Below, piece after piece: positions 8,030-16,655 of a stretch of DNA of 64,000 nucleotides (position 1 is its first letter; the number at the start of each line of letters is the position of its first letter). Source of the stretch: an uncultured Sphingomonadaceae bacterium. Its GTDB lineage: Bacteria; Pseudomonadota; Alphaproteobacteria; Sphingomonadales; Sphingomonadaceae. The position numbers were made by a program, and so were the translations under genes. The DNA lies in contig CAIQHF010000044.1 in the NCBI GenBank assembly GCA_903871605.1, positions 1-64,000 of the forward strand, read 5' to 3'. The notes below the pieces were generated by a model, which saw only the letters and a list, made by a program, of their open reading frames with translations, was not told the origin of the DNA and made no database searches.

Positions 8030-9507
8030 GACAGTGGCTTGCGGCATCCCTGCTCGCGCTGAGCGTCGCCGGCTGCACGGCGGGGCCGAACTACCATATC
8101 CCCGCGGGCGCGATCGCCACCGCGCCCGCGGCGACCGGGGCGTTCGTCAACAGCGTCGAACCCGCCTTTTCTGCCGAGCCGCTGCCCGACCGCTGGTGGC
8201 ATCTCTACGATGATCCCCGGCTCGACGCCTATATCCAGGAGGCGCTCGCCGCGAACACCGATCTGCGCGCCGCCGACGCCAATCTGCGTCGCGCCGCATT
8301 CGCGATCCGCGAGGCGCAGGCGGCACGGACGGTTGGCACCAGCATCCAGGCGCAGGTCGAGCAGACCCGCTTCGGGGGGATCGACGCGCTCGACATCCCC
8401 GGCACCAGCTATGCGCTGGGTGCGGGGCTGAGCTATCCGCTCGATCTGGCCGGCGGGATCAGGCGGTCGATCGAGGCGGCGCGCGCCGATGCGCAGGTGA
8501 TCGAGGCGACGCGCGATCAGGTGCGCGTCACGGTCGCTGCGTCGGTCGCGCGCAACTATGTCGGCGTCTGCTCGGCCAATCGCTCGATCCGCGCCGCGCA
8601 GCGGGTCGTCGCGGTGCAGCGCTCGACGCTGGGCGCGATTACGCGGCTGTTCCACGGCGGGCGCGACACCGCCTTCGACGTGACGCGCGCGCAGGCGGCG
8701 GTCGACCAGAGCCTCGCCACCATCCCGACGATCGTCGCCGAGCGCCAGGCCGGGCTCTACGCGATCGCCGCGCTGATGGGCCGGCCGATCGCCGATTTTC
8801 CCCGCGAACTGGTCGACTGCGCGACGCCCCCGGAGATCCGGCGGCCTTTGCCGATCGGCGACGGCTCCGCGCTGATCCGTCGCCGCGCCGATATCCGCGC
8901 CGCCGAGCGCCGCCTCGCCGCCGCCACGGCCACGATCGGGATCGCGACCGCGGCGCTCTATCCGCAGGTCAGCCTTGGCGCCGCCGCGGGAATCGCGGGG
9001 CCGTTCTCGACGTTCGGCAATGCGGCGAGCTGGGGCGGCAATGTCGGCCCGTCGGTGTCGTGGAACTTCCCCAACCAGATCGCGGTGCGTGCGCGCATCT
9101 CGGAGGCGGGCGCCGCCGCCGAGGCGGCATCGGCGCAATTCGACGGCTCGGTGCTGACCGCGCTCCAGCAGACCGAGACCGCGCTTTCCGGCTATGCGCG
9201 CGAGATCGAGCATGACCGCGCGCTCGCCCGCGCCCGCGACAGCGCCGCCAAGGCGGTCGACCAGGCCAACCGGCTGTTCCGCTTCGGCCGCGCCGATCTG
9301 CTCTCGCTGCTTACCGTGCAGGCCAATCTCGCCACCGCCGAGACCGCGCTCGCCGCGAGCCAGGCGACGCTCGCCGACGATCAGGTCAACGTCTTCCTCG
9401 CGCTCGGCGGTGGCTGGGAGAACCAGCAACCGATCCCCTCGACCGCGCCGCATCTGAAGGGCGCGCTCAGGGCGGTGCCTCAGCTCTCGCCGAACAGCTC
9501 GCGCTGA
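8026..9507 (+). CDS. NodT-type outer-membrane efflux lipoprotein
   Basis: Outer-membrane factor of 493 residues from the TolC/OprM/NodT family. The GTG at 8026 overlaps the adaptor stop (GTGA). The leader MRQWLAASLLALSVAGC ends in a lipobox with the lipidated Cys at residue 17. The hallmark WWHLYDDPRLDAYIQEAL follows, then two OEP repeats, with ALYPQVSLGA and RFGRADLLSLLTVQ in the second. It completes a four-gene export system. Its last 28 bases overlap the 3' end of the convergent ClC gene (9480-9507). Confidence 0.92.
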   Translation: MRQWLAASLLALSVAGCTAGPNYHIPAGAIATAPAATGAFVNSVEPAFSAEPLPDRWWHLYDDPRLDAYIQEALAANTDLRAADANLRRAAFAIREAQAARTVGTSIQAQVEQTRFGGIDALDIPGTSYALGAGLSYPLDLAGGIRRSIEAARADAQVIEATRDQVRVTVAASVARNYVGVCSANRSIRAAQRVVAVQRSTLGAITRLFHGGRDTAFDVTRAQAAVDQSLATIPTIVAERQAGLYAIAALMGRPIADFPRELVDCATPPEIRRPLPIGDGSALIRRRADIRAAERRLAAATATIGIATAALYPQVSLGAAAGIAGPFSTFGNAASWGGNVGPSVSWNFPNQIAVRARISEAGAAAEAASAQFDGSVLTALQQTETALSGYAREIEHDRALARARDSAAKAVDQANRLFRFGRADLLSLLTVQANLATAETALAASQATLADDQVNVFLALGGGWENQQPIPSTAPHLKGALRAVPQLSPNSSR

Positions 9508-11234
9508 GCGCGTTCGAGCTCGTCGGCATAGCGTTTGCGGACATGCGTCTCGGTCAGCAGGCCGAGCAGCGCGCCGTCGGGATCGACCACCGCGAGATCG
9601 TCGACGCCGAGCCGGTCGAACGCCTGCATCACCTCGGCGATGTTGCGCTCGGGCGGCAGCGTCTCGTCGGGCCGGCGCGCGAGGCTCGCGACCGTCGCGT
9701 CGCGATCGACGCCGTCGACATAGGCGTTGGCGGTCGCGACCATGCCGGCATAATGATCGGCCTCGTCGAGCAGGATGACGCGGCTGGTCGAGCCCAGGGG
9801 GGTGCGCCTGCGGAATTCGGCGACGCTGGTCGCGGCGGGGACGGTGGCGGGCGCTTTGCGCATCATCTTGCCCGCGGTCAGCTGGCGCACCCAGCCAATG
9901 TCGCGCGCGGAGCGGATCACCTCGCCGCGCAGATGCAGCCGCCAGGTCGAGAAGCTGTAGCCGAATAGTTCGCGGACCAGCGCGCTGGCGACCAGCGAGG
10001 CGGTGAGCACGATCGCGGTGAGCTGGAAGTCGCGCGTCGCCTCGAGCACGAGGAAGCTCATCGTCATCGGCCCGCCGATCACCGACACCGCGAGCGCGGC
10101 CATGCCGACCAGTGCGGCATCCTGCGTCCACAGATGCTGGCCGGGGAGCAGGATCGCGGTGACGTCGGCATAGATGCGCCCGAGCAGGACGCCCAGGAAC
10201 AGCGAGGCGAAGAACAGCCCGCCTCGGAAACCGAAGCCCAGCGAGATCGACGAGGCGAGCAGCTTGAGCCCGAACACCAGGCAGAGCGCGGCGAGCGACG
10301 CCTCGCCCGCGAGCGTCAGATGGAGCGCGCCGTGCCCCGCCGACAGCGCCTCGGGCGAGAGATGCGCGATCGGCATGAGCAGGAAGCCACCGACCACGGG
10401 GCGCAGCGCAGGAGGCAGCCGGGTCCGGCGCACGCCCGCCTCGACGAGGCTCACCGCGCGCATCAGCGCAATGCCGACGAAGGCGCAGACCAGCCCGATG
10501 CCGATGAAGGCGAGATAGTCCATGTTGCGCGTGATTCCGGTCGAATCGACCGTGATCAGATAGGGGACGCCGCCCAGCGAGCGCGCGGTCGCGACGCCGG
10601 CGATCGCGGCGGCGGCGACGGGGGCGATCGCGGCGGGGGTGTAGGCGCCGATCACGATCTCGAAGGCGTAGAAGGCGCCGGTCAGCGGCGCGCCGAACGC
10701 GGCGCCGATCGCGGCACCCGTGCCCGCGCCGACCAGCGTGCGCAGGTCGCCGCGGCGGAGGCTGAGCTTGCGGCCGATCACCGAGGCGATCCCGCCGCCG
10801 ATCTGCGCATAGGCCGCCTCGAGCCCGACCGACGCGCCGAAGCCATTGGAGACGAAGGTCTGCCCGGTGACGGTCAGCGTGTCGCGGAACGGCACCGCGC
10901 CGCCGTGCAGCGCATTGGCCTCGACGACGTCGACCGGGGTGCGCTGGCGCCAGCGCTCGAGCGCGATGTGGAGCAGCCCGAGCATCGCGCCGCCGAGCGG
11001 AAGCGCCATCAGCCGCGGCCAGGCAAGCGTCGGTGCCGCGCTCAGCCGCATCGATCCGGGCAGGTCGTAGAGGATGCGCTGCAGCCCGTGCGCGGCCGCG
11101 CCCAGCGCCACCGACAGCCCGCCGCCGATCGTGCCGACGACGACCGCGAGCAGGATGAAGGTCGCCTCGCTTTGGCGAAGCCGCGTGCGCAGCGCCGTGC
11201 CCCGCCGCAATATGTTGGTCACCAGCACCGACAC
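9480..11234 (-). CDS. ClC-family chloride channel/antiporter with C-terminal CBS pair
   Basis: A 584-residue protein with about ten to twelve membrane segments and a C-terminal pair of CBS domains (last about 130 residues, ending DDLAVVDPDGALLGLLTETH). The GTG at 11234 is chosen because GGGAG lies six bases upstream; the longer frame runs through non-coding sequence. Canonical ClC motifs are altered: the usual GKEGP region reads GFGASVGLEAAYAQ, keeping the gating-type glutamate but losing Lys and Pro, and the usual GSGIP region reads VVEANALHGG. Ion selectivity is therefore uncertain. It could be an anion channel or a proton-coupled exchanger. Confidence 0.88.
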   Translation of the reverse strand: MSVLVTNILRRGTALRTRLRQSEATFILLAVVVGTIGGGLSVALGAAAHGLQRILYDLPGSMRLSAAPTLAWPRLMALPLGGAMLGLLHIALERWRQRTPVDVVEANALHGGAVPFRDTLTVTGQTFVSNGFGASVGLEAAYAQIGGGIASVIGRKLSLRRGDLRTLVGAGTGAAIGAAFGAPLTGAFYAFEIVIGAYTPAAIAPVAAAAIAGVATARSLGGVPYLITVDSTGITRNMDYLAFIGIGLVCAFVGIALMRAVSLVEAGVRRTRLPPALRPVVGGFLLMPIAHLSPEALSAGHGALHLTLAGEASLAALCLVFGLKLLASSISLGFGFRGGLFFASLFLGVLLGRIYADVTAILLPGQHLWTQDAALVGMAALAVSVIGGPMTMSFLVLEATRDFQLTAIVLTASLVASALVRELFGYSFSTWRLHLRGEVIRSARDIGWVRQLTAGKMMRKAPATVPAATSVAEFRRRTPLGSTSRVILLDEADHYAGMVATANAYVDGVDRDATVASLARRPDETLPPERNIAEVMQAFDRLGVDDLAVVDPDGALLGLLTETHVRKRYADELERAQRELFGES

Positions 11235-11416
11235 CGAACACTCCCGTCGGCCAGTGCCTAGAGTTTGTTGCGGCAGGGTTGAAGCGTTTTGCGACGTGCT
11301 CTCCGATCGGGGAGGGTGTCGGGGCCGGGGAGCGATGCGAAGCCGCGCCTCGGGTCGTCGCCGCACCAGTTCCGCCGGCCACCTTAACCCAACGCTCTTG
11401 CTCGAGGAAAAGGGAT
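11235..11416. other. 182-bp gap between the MerR gene and the ClC gene
   Basis: Both flanking genes are on the minus strand. The gap holds the SD of the ClC gene (GGGAG near 11241-11245) and G+C-rich sequence without a clear terminator or credible ORF. A ClC promoter is likely here, but no convincing -35/-10 pair was seen. Confidence 0.4.
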
Positions 11417-11857
11417 TTAGGGGTGGCTCCGGTCCGCCGCCTCCGCCGCGGTCACGCGCGCCAGCGCCTCGCACTCGATCTGGCGCAGTTCGGCGAGCGT
11501 CTGCTCGATCGCGGTCTGGTGCTGCTCCAGCTCCTCGATCCGCGCGCGCACCCGGTCGGCGAGCGCGCGCATCTGCTCGAGATGCTGCGGGTCGGCATCG
11601 TAGAGATCGAGGAAGGTCTGGATCTCGCGCAGCGAGAAGCCCAGCCTTTTGCCGCGCAGGATGAGCTGCATCCGGCCGACCTCGCGGCGCGTGTAGATGC
11701 GCGTGGTGCCGACGCGGCGCGGCTCGATCAGCCCCTTGTCTTCGTAAAAGCGCATCGTGCGCGTCGAGATGCCGAGCTCGGTCGCGACCTGCTGGATGCC
11801 GTGAAGTTCGCCCCATTCGGGCGCGGATGTCGCCGCGTCGCCCCCCGGCTCAGCCAT
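11417..11857 (-). CDS. MerR-family transcriptional regulator
   Basis: A 146-residue regulator with an N-terminal winged HTH: IQQVATELGISTRTMRFYED near 20-40, then GLIEPRRVGTTRIYTRREV. A dimerising coiled coil (about 95-130) follows. The only cysteine (in RQIECEAL) is isolated, so this is not a classic metal- or redox-sensing MerR. It overlaps the end of fadD by eight bases and closes the DUF2147-fadL-fadD operon. MerR proteins beside acyl-CoA genes in proteobacteria (LiuR type) control acyl-CoA catabolism; a role in regulating this fatty-acid locus is inferred from position. Confidence 0.9.
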   Translation of the reverse strand: MAEPGGDAATSAPEWGELHGIQQVATELGISTRTMRFYEDKGLIEPRRVGTTRIYTRREVGRMQLILRGKRLGFSLREIQTFLDLYDADPQHLEQMRALADRVRARIEELEQHQTAIEQTLAELRQIECEALARVTAAEAADRSHP

Positions 11858-13544
11858 GTTTGGCCTTTTCCTCGGCGACCAGCTCCTTCTTGGACAGCTT
11901 GCCGATCAGCGTCTTGGGCAGCTCGTCGCGGATCTCGATCGCGCGCGGGATCTCGATCCGGCTGAGCTTGTCCTTGAGGAAAGCGAGCAGTTCCTCGGGC
12001 GTGGCCGTCTGTCCGGGCGCGAGCGTCACGAACGCCTTGGGGGCCTGGCCGCGATAATCGTCGGGGATGCCGATCACCACCGCCTCGGCGACCGCGGGAT
12101 GCTCGTAGAGCGCCTCCTCGATCGTGCGCGGATAGACGTTGAACCCGCTCGCGATGATCAGGTCCTTCTGGCGGTCGACGAGGAACAGATAGCCGTCCTC
12201 GTCGAGATAGCCGATGTCGCCGGTGCGCAGCGCGCCGTCGACGAACACCTGCGCATCGGCGTCGGGGCGGTTCCAATAGCCCTTCATCACCTGCGGTCCG
12301 CGCGCGCAGATCTCGCCGCGCTCGCCGGTGGGCATCAGCTTGGTCGGGTCGTCGAGATCGCGGATCTCGATGATCGTGCCAGGGAAGGCGGGACCGGCGC
12401 TGTTGTCCTTGGGCGGCTTGTCGAGCGGGTTGCAGGTGATGATCGGCGACGCCTCGGACAGTCCGTAGCCCTCGACCACCGGCGTGCCGCTGCGCGTCTC
12501 GAATTTGTGGCGCGTGTCGTAGGGCAGCGGCGCGCCGCCCGAGATCGAGCGCTGCACCGTCTTGAGCTTGGCGAAATCGGCATCGGAGAGGTTGTTGAGC
12601 GCGCCGTAGATCGTCGGCACGGCGAGCAGCTGCGAGATTTTGGTGCGCTTTACCGCGGCGATCACCTGCTGGAGATCGAAGCGCGGCAGGAGCACCATCT
12701 CGGCGCCGGTGTCGATCGAATAGTTGAGCACCGAGGTCAGCGCGAAGACATGGAAGAGCGGTAGCACGCCGAGCGTGATCTCCTGCTCGTCGAGCCGCGC
12801 CAGATCCCCCACGAACGCCTTCATCTGCGCGCTGTTGGCGGTGAGATTGGCGTGCGTCAGCATCGCCGCCTTGGGCTCGCCGGTGGTGCCGCCGGTATAT
12901 TGCAGCACCGCGACGTCGTCGGGCGCGACCTTGGCGGACCTCGGGTGGCCGGCATTGGCGATCAGCGCGGCGAAACGGAGATGCAGCGCGTCGTGCGGGA
13001 CAGCGCCGATGTCCTTGCGCTTGAACAGCCGGTAGAGGATCGACTTGATCGGGGTCAGCGCGCCCGCGATCGGGCAGACGATCAGCTTTCCGACCGCGGT
13101 CTCGCGGCAGACCTTTCCGACGCGCGCGAGAATGTCGGGGATGTCGCAGGTCGCGATCAGCTTGGCACCCGAATCGGTGATCAGGTGGGTCAGCTCGCGC
13201 TCGACATAGAGCGGGTTGAGATTGACGACGATGCCGCCGATGCGCAGCGTCGCGAAATAGAGGATGATGTAATAAGGCGTGTTAGGCAGGCACAGCCCGA
13301 CGCGGTCGCCGGGCTCGACGCCGAGATCCTGCAGCCCGCGTGCCGCCTTCTCGACGAGTTTGCCGAGTTCGCGGTAGCGCGTCTCGCGGCCGAGGAAGTC
13401 GATCGCGACGCGGCCGGGCCAGGTGGCGACGGCATGGTCGAGCAGGTCGGTCAGCAGCCGCGGCGCGAAGACCGGGGAAGCGAGGACGTCGCGCTTCCCC
13501 GGCTGCGCCGGCCGCTCACTCTGGGTGAGGGCCGGCTCGGTCAT
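11850..13544 (-). CDS. fadD: Long-chain fatty acid-CoA ligase
   Basis: AMP-forming acyl-CoA synthetase of 564 residues that activates imported fatty acids. Adenylation motifs are YTGGTTGEPKAAMLTH (near 220), VVEGYGLSEASPI (near 345), GERGEICARGPQVMKGYW and the C-terminal DRQKDLIIASGFNVYPRTIE with catalytic-lysine region GKLSKKEL. Its ATG shares one base with the stop of fadL, and its 3' end overlaps the MerR gene, so import, activation and regulation are in one transcript. Confidence 0.95.
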   Translation of the reverse strand: MTEPALTQSERPAQPGKRDVLASPVFAPRLLTDLLDHAVATWPGRVAIDFLGRETRYRELGKLVEKAARGLQDLGVEPGDRVGLCLPNTPYYIILYFATLRIGGIVVNLNPLYVERELTHLITDSGAKLIATCDIPDILARVGKVCRETAVGKLIVCPIAGALTPIKSILYRLFKRKDIGAVPHDALHLRFAALIANAGHPRSAKVAPDDVAVLQYTGGTTGEPKAAMLTHANLTANSAQMKAFVGDLARLDEQEITLGVLPLFHVFALTSVLNYSIDTGAEMVLLPRFDLQQVIAAVKRTKISQLLAVPTIYGALNNLSDADFAKLKTVQRSISGGAPLPYDTRHKFETRSGTPVVEGYGLSEASPIITCNPLDKPPKDNSAGPAFPGTIIEIRDLDDPTKLMPTGERGEICARGPQVMKGYWNRPDADAQVFVDGALRTGDIGYLDEDGYLFLVDRQKDLIIASGFNVYPRTIEEALYEHPAVAEAVVIGIPDDYRGQAPKAFVTLAPGQTATPEELLAFLKDKLSRIEIPRAIEIRDELPKTLIGKLSKKELVAEEKAKHG

Positions 13545-14893
13545 CAGAAGGTCAGATGGCCGCCGAGGCTGAGCACGATCGCCCGGCCGTTGTGGAGATA
13601 GCCGTCGGTGAACAGCGTCTCAACGAGCGGGGCGGCCAACAGCGACTCGGTCTTGTCGATCGGCTCGCTCTTGATCTTGTCGTAGCTCGCCGCGAAGTCG
13701 AGGCCCATATGCTGTGTCATTTCGTAGCTGCCGCCGCCGGCGAAGTTCCAGCGGCTGCCGTCGGGGACGCGCGGATCGCGGTTGGTCGCCGAGATCGGCG
13801 ACAGGTCGCGCTGGACGCCGGTGCGCAGCGTGAGCTTGGGCGAGACCTTGTAGTCGAGCCCGAGCGCATAGGACCAGGTGTTGTGGTAATTCTCGGCGAT
13901 CGTCTGATTGCCGAGCAGCGCGGGCAGGCCGCCCAGCGAGATCGCGCTGAACTTGTCCCAGCCGAAGCGCGTGATCTGGCCGTTGACCGTCAGCGCCGGG
14001 GTGACGTGATAGCGCAAGCCGAGATTGACCTGCCACGGCGTGGTGAAGCTCGCCTTGGCGCCGTCGACGCGCTGGTTGATGATCGACGCGAACGGATCCT
14101 TGGTCGGATCGAAACCGTCGATGATCAGATGGCCCTTGAGCGTGTGCTTGATCGCGGACTTGTAGCTCCAGCCGAGATCGACCTTGTCGTTGTGATACTG
14201 GAAGCCGACCGAATAGCCGACATCCCAGCCACTGCCCTTCAGATATTGGTGACCGTCGGGATTGACCGTCGGCGCCAGCGGATCGGGCAGGAAGTTGGAC
14301 AGCGTCGCGCGGACATATTCGATGTTCGGCCCCGCGCCGATGCTGAGATGCTCGTTGGGCGCCCAGGCAAGCGACGGCTGGAAGTCGAAGGTACGCAGCC
14401 GCGTCTTGTCGGCACCGTAGCGCGCCCAGCTGTCGTCACCGTAATTCGTGGTGAAGCTGTACGGCGACGATACCGTGAAGCCGAACGCCAGCTTGTCGCC
14501 GAGCGGAATGGCGAAGCCGCCATTGGGCAGATAGCCGTTGTGGACTGGATTATGCTGGTTGGGGTTGCCGCCCGCAGGCACGATCGCGCCGCCGAGCAGC
14601 CCCGGCCCCTGGACTGTCGTGCCGCGATCGGTCGAATTGGCGTGGGGCAGGATCGCGGTCAGGCCCTGATAGGTCTGGATCTCGGTGATCCCTCCGATCG
14701 CGGCGGGGTTCCACCATTGCTGCTGCGCGCCCTGCTCGGACACTTCACCCGAAAAGGCGCGGCCGATCGCCTTGGTCGACTGTTCCTGAAGATAGAAGGC
14801 CGCGGCATGCGCCTGTCCGGCGATGCCGCCGGCTGCGGCCACGAGCGCGATGAGCGAGGCGCCGGAGCGGGCGCCGATGGGGGCAAGCTTCAC
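13544..14893 (-). CDS. fadL: FadL-family outer-membrane fatty acid transporter
   Basis: Outer-membrane beta-barrel of 449 residues in the OmpP1/FadL/TodX family. The GTG at 14893 is preferred, with GGGAG seven bases upstream, giving MKLAPIGARSG and a Sec signal peptide ending near AHA-AAFYLQEQ. The mature N-terminus AFYLQEQSTKAIGRAFSGE and the following NPAAIGG are the family hatch signature. It imports long-chain fatty acids or other hydrophobic substrates and is co-transcribed with fadD. Confidence 0.93.
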   Translation of the reverse strand: MKLAPIGARSGASLIALVAAAGGIAGQAHAAAFYLQEQSTKAIGRAFSGEVSEQGAQQQWWNPAAIGGITEIQTYQGLTAILPHANSTDRGTTVQGPGLLGGAIVPAGGNPNQHNPVHNGYLPNGGFAIPLGDKLAFGFTVSSPYSFTTNYGDDSWARYGADKTRLRTFDFQPSLAWAPNEHLSIGAGPNIEYVRATLSNFLPDPLAPTVNPDGHQYLKGSGWDVGYSVGFQYHNDKVDLGWSYKSAIKHTLKGHLIIDGFDPTKDPFASIINQRVDGAKASFTTPWQVNLGLRYHVTPALTVNGQITRFGWDKFSAISLGGLPALLGNQTIAENYHNTWSYALGLDYKVSPKLTLRTGVQRDLSPISATNRDPRVPDGSRWNFAGGGSYEMTQHMGLDFAASYDKIKSEPIDKTESLLAAPLVETLFTDGYLHNGRAIVLSLGGHLTF

Positions 14894-14928
14894 TGTTGGT
14901 CTCCCTGACCTTGTATGCGACGCCGCGC

Positions 14929-15330
14929 TTAGCGCGCGCGCGTCCAGGTGTCCGTCCGGCAAAGCGGCACGAAGATGCAGCCGCGCAGCGTCAGCGTGTT
15001 CGCATCCTTGATCGTGATCTTGCCGCTATAGGTCTTGCCCTTGCTGGGGTCATAGACCTGGCCATTTTCCCAGCCCTCGGCGCCCGGCGTGAAGCCGCTG
15101 AAGATGTTGAGGCCCTTGAGCGGGCGATCCTTGAGCTTGGGATCGCTGTTGTTGACGTCGCGCGCATTGGGGTTGGCGCGGATGTCGTCGCCGTCGCGCA
15201 GCGTGCCGCAGATCGTCGATCCGCACTTCGAAATCTGGATGAGCCCATGCTTGGTGGGCGAGTGCCATGTGCCGACAACGCTATCGGCGGAAGGGGCGGC
15301 CAGCAACGCGGCCATGAGAATCGGTATCAC
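14929..15330 (-). CDS. DUF2147 secreted protein
   Basis: A 133-residue exported protein of the DUF2147 (COG4731) family. The GTG at 15330 is chosen because AGGAGAGG lies five bases upstream; the ATG further upstream lacks this. A short signal peptide (MIPILMAALLAAPSA) is followed by VVGTWHSP, the family's opening motif, and ends with a strand-rich domain containing GCIFVPLCRTDTW. Function is unknown. It is the first gene of the fadL-fadD-merR unit, 35 bp before fadL. Confidence 0.85.
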   Translation of the reverse strand: MIPILMAALLAAPSADSVVGTWHSPTKHGLIQISKCGSTICGTLRDGDDIRANPNARDVNNSDPKLKDRPLKGLNIFSGFTPGAEGWENGQVYDPSKGKTYSGKITIKDANTLTLRGCIFVPLCRTDTWTRAR

Positions 15331-15518
15331 AATAGCCTCTCCTATATCGTCCAACACGTCGTACGCTCTATCGGCGCATTTGATCCCCGCCCTCGATGCG
15401 GCGGCGCGACGCGTTGCTTGTGTACCAAAAATAAGTTGACGTATAGGGAAATTATCGCACCTTTAAGGCAACCGCGTGTCGCCCTATTTCAGCGGCATTG
15501 TTCTCGGAGAGGATATCG
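15331..15518. promoter_or_regulatory. Divergent control region of the fatty-acid locus
   Basis: These 188 bp separate the DUF2147-fadL-fadD-merR operon from the thiolase-fadN-type genes. The centre (about 15420-15475) is unusually A+T rich for this genome. It includes TTGACG at 15436-15441 with CTTTAA at 15461-15466, a weak -35/-10 pair (19-bp spacer) toward the thiolase. The thiolase SD is GGAGAGG near 15507-15513. The nearby MerR product is a plausible binder; no operator can be proven by eye. Confidence 0.45.
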
Positions 15519-16655
15519 ATGACCGACGTCGTGATCGCGGGCTATGCCCGCTCGCCCTTCCATCTCGCCACCAAGGGCGCGCTCGCCCGCGTCCGCCCGG
15601 ATGATCTCGCCGCGCAGGTGATTCGCGGGCTGCTCGACAAGACCAAGATCGACCCGGCCGAGATCGAGGACATCGTCCTCGGCTGCGCCTTTCCGGAAGG
15701 CGAGCAGGGTCTCAACGTCGCACGGCTGATTGGGTTGCTTGCCGATCTCCCGCTGCAGGTTGGCGGGGTCACGATCAACCGCTTCTGCGGGTCGTCGATG
15801 AGCGCGATCCACTATGCGATGGGCCAGATCGCGATCGGCGCGGGCGAGGCGTTCATCGCCGCCGGCGTCGAATCGATGAGCCGCATCCCGATGGGCGGTT
15901 ACAACCCGATGCCGTCCCCCGAGCTGATGAAGTCGCGCCCCGGCGCCTATATGGGGATGGGCGAAACCGCCGAGAACGTCGCCCAGAAATATCAGATCAC
16001 GCGCGGCGAACAGGATGCGCTGGCGGTGAAGAGCCAGCAGAAGGCCGCCGCCGCGCGCGCCGCGGGCAAGCTCGCCGACGAGATCATCCCGATCCACACC
16101 AAGGCCGGCGACGTGACCGAGGACGGCATCATCCGCCCCGACACGACGCTCGAGATCCTCGGCGGGCTCAAGCCCGCCTTCGACAAGGACGGGTCGGTCA
16201 CCGCCGGCACCTCCTCGCCGCTCACCGACGGCGCCTCCGCGGTGCTGGTCACCTCGGCGGAATTCGCCGCGAAGCACGGCCTCACGGTCCTCGCCAAGAT
16301 CAAGGCGGTGGGCATCATGGGCTGCGCGCCCGAGACGATGGGCCTCGGCCCGATCGGTGCGTCCAAGAAGGCGCTCGAGCGCGCCGGCATCACCGCGGCC
16401 GACCTCGACGTCGTCGAGATCAACGAGGCGTTCGCGTCGCAGGCGATCGCCTGCATCCGCGATCTCGGGCTCAAGGAAGAGACGATCAACATCGACGGCG
16501 GCGCGATCGCGATCGGCCATCCGCTGGGTGCCACCGGCGCGCGGATCGTCGGCAAGGCGGCGTCGCTGCTCAGCCGCGAGGGTGGCCGCTATGCGCTCGC
16601 CACGCAGTGCATCGGCGGCGGGCAGGGCATCGCCACGGTGCTGGAGCGCGCATGA
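15519..16655 (+). CDS. Acetyl-CoA C-acyltransferase (thiolase)
   Basis: Thiolase of 378 residues that performs the last step of beta-oxidation. Nucleophile C90 lies in NRFCGSSMSAIHYA, H334 in GGAIAIGHPLGATGARI and C364 in TQCIGGGQG. MTDVVIAGYARSPF is used as start because GGAGAGG lies six bases upstream; an earlier in-frame ATG has no SD. The stop overlaps the start of the FadN-type gene (ATGA), matching the FadA-FadB partnership. Confidence 0.95.
   Translation: MTDVVIAGYARSPFHLATKGALARVRPDDLAAQVIRGLLDKTKIDPAEIEDIVLGCAFPEGEQGLNVARLIGLLADLPLQVGGVTINRFCGSSMSAIHYAMGQIAIGAGEAFIAAGVESMSRIPMGGYNPMPSPELMKSRPGAYMGMGETAENVAQKYQITRGEQDALAVKSQQKAAAARAAGKLADEIIPIHTKAGDVTEDGIIRPDTTLEILGGLKPAFDKDGSVTAGTSSPLTDGASAVLVTSAEFAAKHGLTVLAKIKAVGIMGCAPETMGLGPIGASKKALERAGITAADLDVVEINEAFASQAIACIRDLGLKEETINIDGGAIAIGHPLGATGARIVGKAASLLSREGGRYALATQCIGGGQGIATVLERA

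Noticed and set aside
11235-11816. Extension of the ClC frame upstream through the MerR gene
   Set aside because: The extra translation is Arg-rich noise across a proven MerR gene in another frame, and a GTG with good SD exists at 11234.
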